From contig NZ_JAHFVG010000011.1 of NCBI RefSeq assembly GCF_023264675.1, positions 1 through 64,000 of the forward strand: 64,000 nt of DNA. Reading direction: 5' to 3'. The position numbers and the translations under genes were made by a program. The notes beneath the pieces were generated by a model. It ran no database searches, was not told the DNA's origin, and saw only the letters and a list, made by a program, of their open reading frames with translations. This DNA comes from Rhodococcus sp. (in: high G+C Gram-positive bacteria). Its GTDB lineage: Bacteria > Actinomycetota > Actinomycetes > Mycobacteriales > Mycobacteriaceae. Position 1 is the first letter of the stretch. Each line of letters opens with the position of its first letter. Shown here in pieces: positions 19,513-27,006 of the stretch.

Positions 19513-20532
19513 TCACTCGCCTTTCAACAGTTCGATGACCGGTGCGAACGCTTCCATCTGTGTGGGGAAAACCCCGACATAAGACATCGTCGTTTTTTCG
19601 CGAACGTTACGAATCTGATCGGCGATCTCCTCGTATGTCCCGAATGCGAGGTACGGGGACGTCAAGATGTCCTCGACACTGAGCTTGACGTCCACGTCGA
19701 CGTTCGGGGGATAACCGTTGTCCAACGCAGCCAATGCCATCTCGGCCATCTGCTCGCGATCGTCGGTGACGACGATGGTGGTGATGGCCCAGTTCAGTTC
19801 GATCTCGTCGAAACGGTCACCGGCCGCCTTACGGATCAACTCGACCCGCTCGACGGTCTTCTCCAGTGTCATCCCCGACAGCTGGAGCTTGCCTTCCTTG
19901 GTGGTGCTCGGAACGACCGAGATGATGTCCGCGTACTTCGCAGCGAGTGCCAACATCCGAGGCCCACCGCCGCCGACGCAGATCGGGGGACGTGGACCCT
20001 GCCTCGGGCGAGGGCTGCCCTTCAAACCGGTGATCGTGAAGTGCTTGCCCTCGAAGTTGCACTCCTTGCCGCGAAGCAAGGTGTCGAGGATTTCGAGACT
20101 TTCTTCGAGCTTCTCGATGCGGATGCCGGGACGGTCGTAGGCGATGCCTGCCTTGTCGTACTCGTCGCGCATCCAGCCCGCGCCGAGGCCGAGTTCCAGC
20201 CGCCCACCGGACAGCACGTCGATGGTCGCAGCGTCCTTGGCCAGAATCGCCGGATGTCGGAAGCCGTTGGCGAGAACCGCCGTACCGAGACGAATCTTGT
20301 CGGTGGCCACCGCGAGGGCTCCGAGAGCCGCAATGGGCCCGACCTGGTTGCCGAGGTGATCCGGAATCATGAAGCTGTCGTAGCCGAGTTCCTCGGCCAG
20401 TTGCGCCAGCTTGATGAACTTGCGCGCCCCACCCTCCTCCGCATTTCCCTCTCCACCGGCGGCGAAGCGGAACTTGCGCAGCGCCGTCACGTGCCCATCA
20501 GCGGGCAGATCTGGGGCCTGGGCAGAACACAT
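19513..20532 (-). CDS. LLM-class F420-dependent oxidoreductase
   Basis: This 339-residue luciferase-like (LLM) TIM-barrel oxidoreductase resembles the TIGR03621 branch of coenzyme-F420-dependent enzymes. The supporting signature is FIKLAQLAEELGYDSFMIPDH near residue 40, then KIRLGTAVLANGFRHPAILAK, DVLSGGRLELGLGAGW and RPPICVGGGGPRMLALAAKYAD. Substrate is unknown. ATG 20532 is strongly supported by GAGGAG eight nucleotides upstream. It lies between fadD32 and the Culp6-type gene, which are neighbours in M. tuberculosis, and it has its own ribosome binding site and a terminator (19463-19498). It may therefore be a separate unit placed inside the mycolate locus. Use of F420 rather than FMN is family inference. 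Confidence 0.85.
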   Translation of the reverse strand: MCSAQAPDLPADGHVTALRKFRFAAGGEGNAEEGGARKFIKLAQLAEELGYDSFMIPDHLGNQVGPIAALGALAVATDKIRLGTAVLANGFRHPAILAKDAATIDVLSGGRLELGLGAGWMRDEYDKAGIAYDRPGIRIEKLEESLEILDTLLRGKECNFEGKHFTITGLKGSPRPRQGPRPPICVGGGGPRMLALAAKYADIISVVPSTTKEGKLQLSGMTLEKTVERVELIRKAAGDRFDEIELNWAITTIVVTDDREQMAEMALAALDNGYPPNVDVDVKLSVEDILTSPYLAFGTYEEIADQIRNVREKTTMSYVGVFPTQMEAFAPVIELLKGE

Positions 20533-20698
20533 GTATAGGTCTCCTCGGTGCAGGTTCGTCTGGACGGGCGTGGCTGGTCCAAGGCGTCACTCTATCTGCT
20601 CACGACGTGGGAATACACCTGCCGGGGTGTCCTACGACGACCTTTGTGCCGATTCCTCAGAGGCCAACACCGGCCTTGTGAGAACTCCATGCAGGGTG

Positions 20699-21664
20699 TC
20701 AGGAGTGCGGAATCACCGGTGCGGACTCGATCAGACCAGCCGCCCAACCCGCCGTCCACTGCGTCGCCGTCGTGCCCGCATCGTCGACGACGAAGCTGTT
20801 GTACGACGAGTGGACCGGGTTGCCTGCAGCGCCGACGAGGATGCCGATGCTCTGCGGAATGTTGCGGAGCGACAACCCTTCCGAGGGCGCGGTGCAGATC
20901 AGATCGCCCGCCGCACAGATCTGATTGACCTGCGCGTCGAGAGTTCCGAAACCACCCTGACGGGGACCGGTCATCGTGATGCCGGGGAAGTCGAGGCCGC
21001 CGAGTGCGACCTCGGCACCGACGCCGTCGACGGGCGGTCCGATGTCGCGCCCCGACGTACCGTCACGCCTACCGTCGGCGATCAGTGTCACTCCGAGAAC
21101 CTTGTCCGCAGCGACGGGACCGTTGCCTGCGCCGATGTCGGCGGCGATATCTCCCGCGATGACGGCTCCCTGCGAGAAGCCCGCAAGAACGTAGTTGGTC
21201 AGAGGGCAGTGTTCGCTTACCCGTGAGAGCTCGGCACGCGCTGCCGCAGCACCCTCGGTGCGAGAGTTGTTGTAGGACTGCTGACCGTCGGGCGGGAACG
21301 CGATGGGGTTCGAGAACTGCGCGACGTACGGCACGGTGTACACGGCCGCGCGGCCCGCATCGAACTGTTGCTGCAACGGCTTCGTGACGTTCAGCATCAA
21401 CGATGCCGGGTTTGCCGTCGGGTTGTAGGGATCGTCGCCGGCCGACGACTCCCACGTACCGGGGATGGACATGACGAACACGTCGGCGCAATCGGCAGGC
21501 TGAGACTGCGGCTGCTCGGGACCAGGGCCGGGCAACGGCGTCGGAACATTGTTCGGCAGCCGCCCGGCGAGCAGGTACCACAGCGCCACGATGATCAGCC
21601 CGAGGACGACCACCACGGCGAGCAGCTTCGGCAGCAACCTTCTGCGCTTGGTTCGATTAGCCAT
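20699..21664 (-). CDS. Culp6-type cutinase-like serine esterase (Rv3802c family)
   Basis: This 321-residue membrane-anchored alpha/beta-hydrolase of the cutinase-like family is related to the essential M. tuberculosis Rv3802c (phospholipase/thioesterase of the cell envelope). A basic N-terminus (NRTKRRR) and one hydrophobic helix (residues about 11-33) form a signal anchor, followed by a Pro-rich linker and the catalytic domain. The triad is visible: S164 in GFSQG, D254 in AAGDLIC and H285 in GNPVHSSYN. Cysteine pairs (C59/C153, C250/C257) fit the disulfides of cutinases. It starts 11 nt after the DUF732 lipoprotein stop, so the two are probably one transcript. It lies upstream of the F420-type gene and fadD32, as Rv3802c lies beside fadD32. 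Confidence 0.9.
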   Translation of the reverse strand: MANRTKRRRLLPKLLAVVVVLGLIIVALWYLLAGRLPNNVPTPLPGPGPEQPQSQPADCADVFVMSIPGTWESSAGDDPYNPTANPASLMLNVTKPLQQQFDAGRAAVYTVPYVAQFSNPIAFPPDGQQSYNNSRTEGAAAARAELSRVSEHCPLTNYVLAGFSQGAVIAGDIAADIGAGNGPVAADKVLGVTLIADGRRDGTSGRDIGPPVDGVGAEVALGGLDFPGITMTGPRQGGFGTLDAQVNQICAAGDLICTAPSEGLSLRNIPQSIGILVGAAGNPVHSSYNSFVVDDAGTTATQWTAGWAAGLIESAPVIPHS

Positions 21665-21675
21665 ATGGTTCGGCG

Positions 21676-22224
21676 TCAGCCCTTGCAGTACGTGTTCTGA
21701 GCGGCGGCAATGTAGATCTGCGCGGTCTCACCGGCTTGTTCGGCAGTGATCTGAGCCCCCGTCGCACTCGCCTCGACTCCGACGTTGGCGGTCACGAACG
21801 TCGAGATCTCGTCCGCGGGAACACCCTGCGACTGGGCCGAGCAGATGTAGGTCGCCGTCGACGTCGCGATCTCGCCGTTGCCGGCGACCGTGACGCCCTT
21901 GGCCTTCAGCTCGTCGAGAAATGCCTGGCCGCGGCTGTCGATCGGCGCTTCGGTTGGACCCGGGTAATCGTCCGGCACCGGCTGCGGCTGCTCGGGCGGA
22001 GCCGTCGCTGCCTCGCCGGGGCTGGTCGTGGGTGCCGGGGTGGTGCTCGACTCCGACGCCGACGCCGACGGCTGCGCCGACGTCGATTCGGCGGCGGTGG
22101 TGGTCGACGTCGTCGACGGTGAACCGGTGGCAGTCGAATCGTCGCTGCCGCAGGCCACCAGCAGTCCACCGGCCGCAAGCGCCAGTACGCCCATGGTCAG
22201 GGTTCGGGCCAGAGATGTTCGCAT
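21676..22224 (-). CDS. DUF732-domain lipoprotein
   Basis: This 182-residue predicted lipoprotein of unknown function starts at ATG 22224 (MRTSLARTLTMGVLALAAGG), whose signal peptide ends in the lipobox LLVAC (Cys about residue 26). A Ser/Thr/Pro/Glu-rich linker follows (about 27-85). The C-terminal part FLDELKAKGVTV...TYICSAQSQGVPADEIS matches the DUF732 pattern of small secreted mycobacterial proteins, with two conserved cysteines. The open frame reaches back to 22395, but the extra residues do not fit a signal peptide. It sits between the LGFP mycolyltransferase and the Culp6-type gene (11 nt to the latter), which suggests a role in the outer envelope. M. tuberculosis has fbpD here instead. 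Confidence 0.75.
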   Translation of the reverse strand: MRTSLARTLTMGVLALAAGGLLVACGSDDSTATGSPSTTSTTTAAESTSAQPSASASESSTTPAPTTSPGEAATAPPEQPQPVPDDYPGPTEAPIDSRGQAFLDELKAKGVTVAGNGEIATSTATYICSAQSQGVPADEISTFVTANVGVEASATGAQITAEQAGETAQIYIAAAQNTYCKG

Positions 22225-22318
22225 GATCAATCCAGTCCTAAGCATCTTTTGTTCCACGAGCCGAAGTTCCGAGTGACGGTACAGAGGCCCTCTGAGAAGA
22301 TTCTGAGTGCACCGACCC

Positions 22319-24205
22319 TCACGGAGCGATGGTGACCTTGCCGTCCTTGAACGTGATGATGCCGAACTGGAAGTTCTGCTGCACTCCGCCGCCATCCATG
22401 TCGAACTGATCGCTCGTCATGTAGCCGAGACGACCGCCCTCGTACCCGACGCTCTTCCACGCATCGAAAATTTCGCCGTTGCGGATCGCCCAGGCGCCGG
22501 TGATCGGGCTCCAGTAGATGTTGCCGCCCTCGAACTCGTTGAAGCGGCCACCATCCTTGATCGGGCCGAGCTCGCTGCTCTTCGGGAAGCCGAGTTGTCC
22601 GTTCTCCCAACCGAGTTGGCCGTACTTGCCGAGGATCATGCCCTGCACCGAATGGGTGCCCAGATCGGGGCTGAAGTACATCGCGCCGATCTCGAAGCCC
22701 TGCACAGCACCCGGCTTGGACGGGGTCGCGACCTCGTCGAGCACCGGGTAACCCAGCGGGCCCGACTCGTAGCCCTGGCGTGCCCACTCGTCGAGAATCG
22801 CGCCGCGAACAGCGTGAGCCCCGGTCTGCGGGGTGAAGTAGACCATGCCGTTCTGGAAGGCGTTGGCGCGTCCACGGCCGTCGGGAGTGCCGAATTCACC
22901 GGTCTTCGGGAAGCCGAGCGGTCCACTCGGTCCGCCCGAGCCCTGGTAGTTGCCGCCGATGGCGCCCGCGACGGCCTGAGCGCCGGTGTCAGGGGAGAAG
23001 AACACGCGTCCGAAGCGGAAGTCCTGCGCGCGGCCGCCTGCGACGTTGTACTCGGCCGTCAAGCAGTCACCGAGCCACGAGTTGGCTCCGGCGGTGTTGC
23101 CGATGGCGCCGGACACGCTGCACGACGGCTTGTCCGCCTCGACGTCGAGCGCACTGGCGAGCTGCGGCCAGAGCTGATGAAGCTCGAACTGCCAGTACTC
23201 CCACGTGTGCAGTCCCGACGGGCGATATACGACCTGTGCGGGGATGCCGAGCTTGTTGAGCTTGGTCGCGAAGGTCTGCGACGTGAGGCGAGCGAGAATC
23301 TCCAGGCCCATGCCCGCGTAGTTCGAGCTCACGCCGGGGATCCCCGACGGCGGGTCGTACGGGCCCGCGACGCCGTTGCCGCTGGAGACGTAAAGACTGA
23401 CGCCCTTCAGGTTCTCGGCAAGCAGGTACGGATCGTGCTGTGCCCACAGATCGTTGGTCGGCGCGCCCCACATTGCCTTGGAGTCGAACCCACCGGCGTC
23501 CTGCATCGCATACTGGATCGCCTGAGGCATACCGAGCGAAGTCGTGGTCAGAATGCCCGACAGAGATCCGGCGAACTTGAAGAAACCCTGGTTCCGCGCA
23601 GCGAGCATCATCGCGGACGTTCCGCCCATCGACAGGCCGACGACACCGCGGGTCTGGTTGGTGCGCCAATCCTTCTCCAGGATCGACGGGAGTTCCTTCG
23701 TCAGGAACGTCTCCCACTGGTAGTTCTTGCCGTTGTCCTGATCGACCCAGTCGGAGTAGAAGCTGGACTGACCGCCGACCGGCAGCACCACGTTGACGTT
23801 CTTGTCCGCGAAGTACGACTCGGCGTCGGTCTCGGCCGTCCAGCCGTTCTCCATGTCGGTCGCGCGAAGCCCGTCGAGCATCCAGACCGAGGGGAACGTG
23901 GCCTGCGGGTTGATGTTCCAGTCACGTGCCAACAGCAACTGCACCTGGATGGGCGTGCCCATCGACGGCGATTCGATCCACAGGGCCACGCGACGGTCCG
24001 ACAGCCAGTCCACGGAGGTGACCGTCGCCGCGGACGGCGCCTGCGTCGGAGCGGGAAGCGATGCGGCTACCGGCGTCGCCTGAGCGAGTCCCACCGCGCC
24101 GAAGGGCGAGAGCAAAGCGGCAGCGAGGACCACTGCGGTTGCTGTCCGCCGAGCCTGAATTCTCGCCGTGGAACGCCGGCCGAATCGAGCAAGCCCAGTG
24201 CGCAT
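22319..24205 (-). CDS. Mycolyltransferase (antigen 85 type) with C-terminal LGFP repeats
   Basis: This 628-residue secreted protein transfers mycolates between trehalose esters and the arabinan. Residues 1-42 form a signal peptide (basic start, then VVLAAALLSPFGAVGLAQA). The mycolyltransferase domain spans about 60-350, with S192 in GLSMGG, E302 and H333 in GLHTWEYW as the expected triad. From about residue 360 to the end, four to five repeats of about 50 residues carry LGFPKTGE, LGYPVLDE, LGFPKSSE and LGYMTSDQ cores. LGFP repeats are thought to fix proteins to the cell wall, as in corynebacterial PS1/CmtA. ATG 24205 is preferred (AGAGAG about nine nt upstream) over the longer frame to 24337. 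It is upstream of the DUF732 lipoprotein, 94 nt apart. Confidence 0.92.
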   Translation of the reverse strand: MRTGLARFGRRSTARIQARRTATAVVLAAALLSPFGAVGLAQATPVAASLPAPTQAPSAATVTSVDWLSDRRVALWIESPSMGTPIQVQLLLARDWNINPQATFPSVWMLDGLRATDMENGWTAETDAESYFADKNVNVVLPVGGQSSFYSDWVDQDNGKNYQWETFLTKELPSILEKDWRTNQTRGVVGLSMGGTSAMMLAARNQGFFKFAGSLSGILTTTSLGMPQAIQYAMQDAGGFDSKAMWGAPTNDLWAQHDPYLLAENLKGVSLYVSSGNGVAGPYDPPSGIPGVSSNYAGMGLEILARLTSQTFATKLNKLGIPAQVVYRPSGLHTWEYWQFELHQLWPQLASALDVEADKPSCSVSGAIGNTAGANSWLGDCLTAEYNVAGGRAQDFRFGRVFFSPDTGAQAVAGAIGGNYQGSGGPSGPLGFPKTGEFGTPDGRGRANAFQNGMVYFTPQTGAHAVRGAILDEWARQGYESGPLGYPVLDEVATPSKPGAVQGFEIGAMYFSPDLGTHSVQGMILGKYGQLGWENGQLGFPKSSELGPIKDGGRFNEFEGGNIYWSPITGAWAIRNGEIFDAWKSVGYEGGRLGYMTSDQFDMDGGGVQQNFQFGIITFKDGKVTIAP

Positions 24206-24411
24206 GATGGTGACTCTCTTTCGTTTGCTGCCGTCCATGACCGGCCCGACAAGCACGCGGACACAGACTTCTGTTGATCTCTTTTTACACGCGAACGACG
24301 CTCTCGCGGCCGAGACTCGCTGTGACTGATGATGCAATTGTTAATTGGACTGGTGACCGGCTTCGGGGTGCAGCAGCCCGAGTGGACCGCCGCCCGTCCC
24401 GGCCGGACGCA

Positions 24412-24448
24412 CGAATGCCGCCCTGCGAGAGAGGCAGGACGGCATTCG
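24412..24448 (-). terminator. Hairpin terminator after mycolyltransferase gene
   Basis: A stem of 14-15 bp with one mismatch (GAATGCCGCCCTGC against GCAGGACGGCATTC) and a loop of about seven nucleotides lies 22 nt past the stop at 24471. It suggests that this mycolyltransferase and the LGFP form are separate transcripts. Confidence 0.65.
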
Positions 24449-24470
24449 AGAAGTGCGGTTACCCGGGTGG

Positions 24471-25478
24471 TCAGGCGCCGAGAGCCCCGAGGATCTGACC
24501 GCGAGCCTTGAACAGCTCGGCCGACCAGTACGGCCATGCGTGAATTCCGTTGGCCGGGAAGTCGAACGTCGCCGGGATACCGAGCGTCGCCAGGCGGACC
24601 TGGAATGCGCGGCTGTTGGCGAGTGCAAGAGCTTCGAGAGCCATGCCGTTTGCGGTGTTGTAGAAGTCGATCGGAGCCCGAGGGTGATCGAATTCGCCGG
24701 GCAGGCCGCTGGCCGCCGAGACGTACAGCGACAGACCCTTGAGCTGCGGTGCGAACACGAACGGGTCGTTACGCAACCACGCCGGGCTCCACGGGGGTCC
24801 CCACATGGAATCGACGTTGAACCAGGACTGCGAGAGCATCGCGACACGGATGGCTTCGCGCATTCCGGGAGCGGAGATGTTCAGGTAACCCGAGAAGGAT
24901 CCGGCGAACTTGAACTGATCGCGGTGGTAGGCCGCCAACGTCAACGCAGCCGAGCCGCCCATCGAGATGCCGAGGACGCCGTTGTTGGTACGCGAGACGC
25001 CGTAGCCCTCTAGGTACGCCGGCAGATCCTGCGTCAGGAACGTCTCCCACTTGTAGGTGACTTCCTGGCCGTTGAGATTCGACGCCGCGTACCAGTCGCT
25101 GTAGAAGCTGGCCTGGCCGCCGACCGGCATGACGAGCGTGACGTCGTCACCGGCGAACTGATCCTGAGCGTTGGTCTCGAACGTCCAGGCGTTGCGGTCG
25201 TCGCGCGCCCGGAGTCCGTCGAGCAGGTAGAGCGCTGCACTGCCTCCGCGCGCGGCCCACTGGACCTGAACCTTGATGGGTCCCATCTCGGACGGAACCC
25301 AGAGGTCCTCGCGTCCACCGGCCGGAGCCTTGTGCACGATGGCGCTCGGTGCTGCCAATGCAGTAGCACCGCCCACCACGCCTGCAGCGATCGGAACGAC
25401 GAGAGCGGCGGCTCCCACACCCAGGAGGCGCTGTCGCCATCGGGGAGACAACCTCGGCTTACTGAGGCCAAATCGCAT
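24471..25478 (-). CDS. Antigen 85-type mycolyltransferase
   Basis: This 335-residue secreted mycolyltransferase (trehalose O-mycolyltransferase/esterase D family) has a signal peptide of about 42 residues ending GGATALA. Triad candidates are S172 (GISMGG), E282 (GMALEALAL) and H313 (GIHAWPYW). The substrate-site motifs YLLDGLRA and GGQASFYSDWY are present. It lacks the C-terminal LGFP tail. ATG 25478 (MRFGLSKPRL) is chosen: GAGAGAGAG lies just upstream, and the longer frame to 25601 adds unrelated acidic residues. It resembles the next upstream paralogue closely, including NISAPGMREA and WGPPW, so the two are probably a local duplication. It is flanked by hairpin terminators on both sides. 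Confidence 0.95.
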   Translation of the reverse strand: MRFGLSKPRLSPRWRQRLLGVGAAALVVPIAAGVVGGATALAAPSAIVHKAPAGGREDLWVPSEMGPIKVQVQWAARGGSAALYLLDGLRARDDRNAWTFETNAQDQFAGDDVTLVMPVGGQASFYSDWYAASNLNGQEVTYKWETFLTQDLPAYLEGYGVSRTNNGVLGISMGGSAALTLAAYHRDQFKFAGSFSGYLNISAPGMREAIRVAMLSQSWFNVDSMWGPPWSPAWLRNDPFVFAPQLKGLSLYVSAASGLPGEFDHPRAPIDFYNTANGMALEALALANSRAFQVRLATLGIPATFDFPANGIHAWPYWSAELFKARGQILGALGA

Positions 25479-25805
25479 GAATCGTGCTCTCTCTCGTTCT
25501 TCTGCGGTCTCCGCGTGGTGCGCGGCCCCCGGCATTCCAACAGGGCTGTCTTCGGCCCCGTCGGGCCGCAGTTCGGGTTTATCGAGTTGTAGCGCCCGCA
25601 CCCGAGTCGAGGACTCCGGTGCGGGCGCGCCGAATGGAGGTTATTCCAATCCGGAAGCAAGATGCAAAACTGTGATGTACAGCTCAGCTTTGGTTGCTGG
25701 CCGAGATCAGACTGTGACAGTAACCTGCAGAACCCCCGCTGACCATCCACTCGAGCTCGTGAATTCTCACAAACCTGGACGGTAGCGGGGGTTCGGTCGG
25801 GAAAC
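25479..25805. other. Intergenic region between two mycolyltransferase genes
   Basis: This 327-bp minus-strand leader holds the strong hairpin at 25592-25628 in its middle. The part between hairpin and start (25479-25591) must hold the promoter and ribosome binding site of the downstream gene. The 25629-25805 part is the 3' tail of the upstream gene and is relatively AT-rich near 25640-25710. No additional gene is seen. Confidence 0.55.
25592..25628 (-). terminator. Strong hairpin terminator between mycolyltransferase paralogues
   Basis: The 11-bp perfect stem GCGCCCGCACC / GGTGCGGGCGC continues past one C-C mismatch into GAGTC / GACTC, closed by a 3-nt loop GAG. It is one of the most stable-looking hairpins in the window. 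It lies 178 nt past the stop of the upstream gene. Confidence 0.75.
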
Positions 25806-26798
25806 TCAGCCGATGTTGGCGCTCAGGTCCGGCGCCATGATGTGCGCCTGTTCCTGCCAGTAACCCCACTGGTGGGTGCCGACGGACGGGAATGCGTATG
25901 TGACGTTGTTCGCACCGATACTCGCCATGCGGATCTGGAACGCACGGCTGTTCGCGAGCGCGATGGCTTCGAGGCCCATGCCGTTCGCGGTGTTGTAGTA
26001 GTCGATGAAGCTCTGCGGCCTGTCGAGGCCACCGGGCAGACCGCTACCGGCGAACACCCACACGCGCGTGCCGTTGTCACGCAGACGAGGCGCGAACACG
26101 AACGGGTCGTTGCGCAGCCATGCCGGATCCCACGGAGGTCCCCACATGGCGTCGATGTTGTAGCGGCCGGAGTCGAGGAGGGCGAGGCGCATTGCTTCAC
26201 GCATGCCGGGCGCCGAGATGTTCAGGTAGCCGGACAACGAACCCGCGTACGAGAACTGATCGGGGTGGTAGGCCGCGAGCGTCAGCGCCGCGCTGCCGCC
26301 CATGGAGATACCGACGACACCGTTGCGGTTGCGGTTGAACCCGAACTGGTTCGCGAGGTTGTCACGCAGGTTCTGTGTGATGAACGTTTCCCACTTGTAC
26401 GTCTGCTTCTGCCCGTTGAAGTTCGACGGTGCGTACCAGTCGGAGTAGAAGCTCGACTGACCACCGACGGGCTCGACGACGTTGATGTTCCACGACGCGA
26501 GGTACGCGGCTGCATCCGTCTCGTGCTCCCAGCCGGAGATGTCGTTGGTGGCACGCAGGCCGTCGAGCAGGTACACCACGCGGTTGGTGTTGCCGTCCGC
26601 CGCGAACCAGACGCGACTCTTGATCGGACCCATGCTCGAGTCCGTCCAGACGTCGCGAGCGCCCGGGTCGAAGGCAGCGTTCGCGGTCGCTGCCGATCCC
26701 GCTACCGCCAGACCGACCGGTAGTGCCACAGCCATCACCAGGGAAGTTACCACCCGGCGGAGGCGCCCCCCGGCACCCTTGTTCGTTCTAAACAGCAT
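25806..26798 (-). CDS. Antigen 85-type mycolyltransferase
   Basis: This 330-residue secreted mycolyltransferase starts at ATG 26798 (MLFRTNKGAGG), with GAGAGG about nine nt upstream. The longer frame to 26912 is not needed. A signal peptide of about 42 residues ends in ATANAAFDP. Triad candidates are S165 (GISMGG), E277 (GMGLEAIAL) and H309 (GTHQWGYW). YLLDGLRA, GGQSSFYSDWY and the fibronectin-binding-loop region are conserved. It is the closest in form to classic Ag85 of the three paralogues here. It is followed by a long 3' tail and hairpin, and preceded by a 208-bp AT-richer region (26799-27006) after aftB that probably carries its promoter. Confidence 0.95.
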   Translation of the reverse strand: MLFRTNKGAGGRLRRVVTSLVMAVALPVGLAVAGSAATANAAFDPGARDVWTDSSMGPIKSRVWFAADGNTNRVVYLLDGLRATNDISGWEHETDAAAYLASWNINVVEPVGGQSSFYSDWYAPSNFNGQKQTYKWETFITQNLRDNLANQFGFNRNRNGVVGISMGGSAALTLAAYHPDQFSYAGSLSGYLNISAPGMREAMRLALLDSGRYNIDAMWGPPWDPAWLRNDPFVFAPRLRDNGTRVWVFAGSGLPGGLDRPQSFIDYYNTANGMGLEAIALANSRAFQIRMASIGANNVTYAFPSVGTHQWGYWQEQAHIMAPDLSANIG

Positions 26799-27006
26799 GC
26801 AATTCGACCTCTCAGCAGTGTCGACGGACCGTAGGTGAAACCTACAGCCCGCCCGTATCAGCGGCGTGAACGAAGTCCCGAGGGTCCCCGCATTCACACA
26901 CATCTTTCGCATACATCGGCGAGAAGACGACCTCCGTTACTAAAACGAGATATCCCATCTTGGCGACGAAACGATATCGACGCAACTCGTCCGTCCGATG
27001 TACGAG

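Noticed and set aside
20661-20676. Terminator after the Culp6-type gene (AGGCC-AACACC-GGCCT)
   Set aside because: Only a 5-bp stem. It may be chance in GC-rich DNA.
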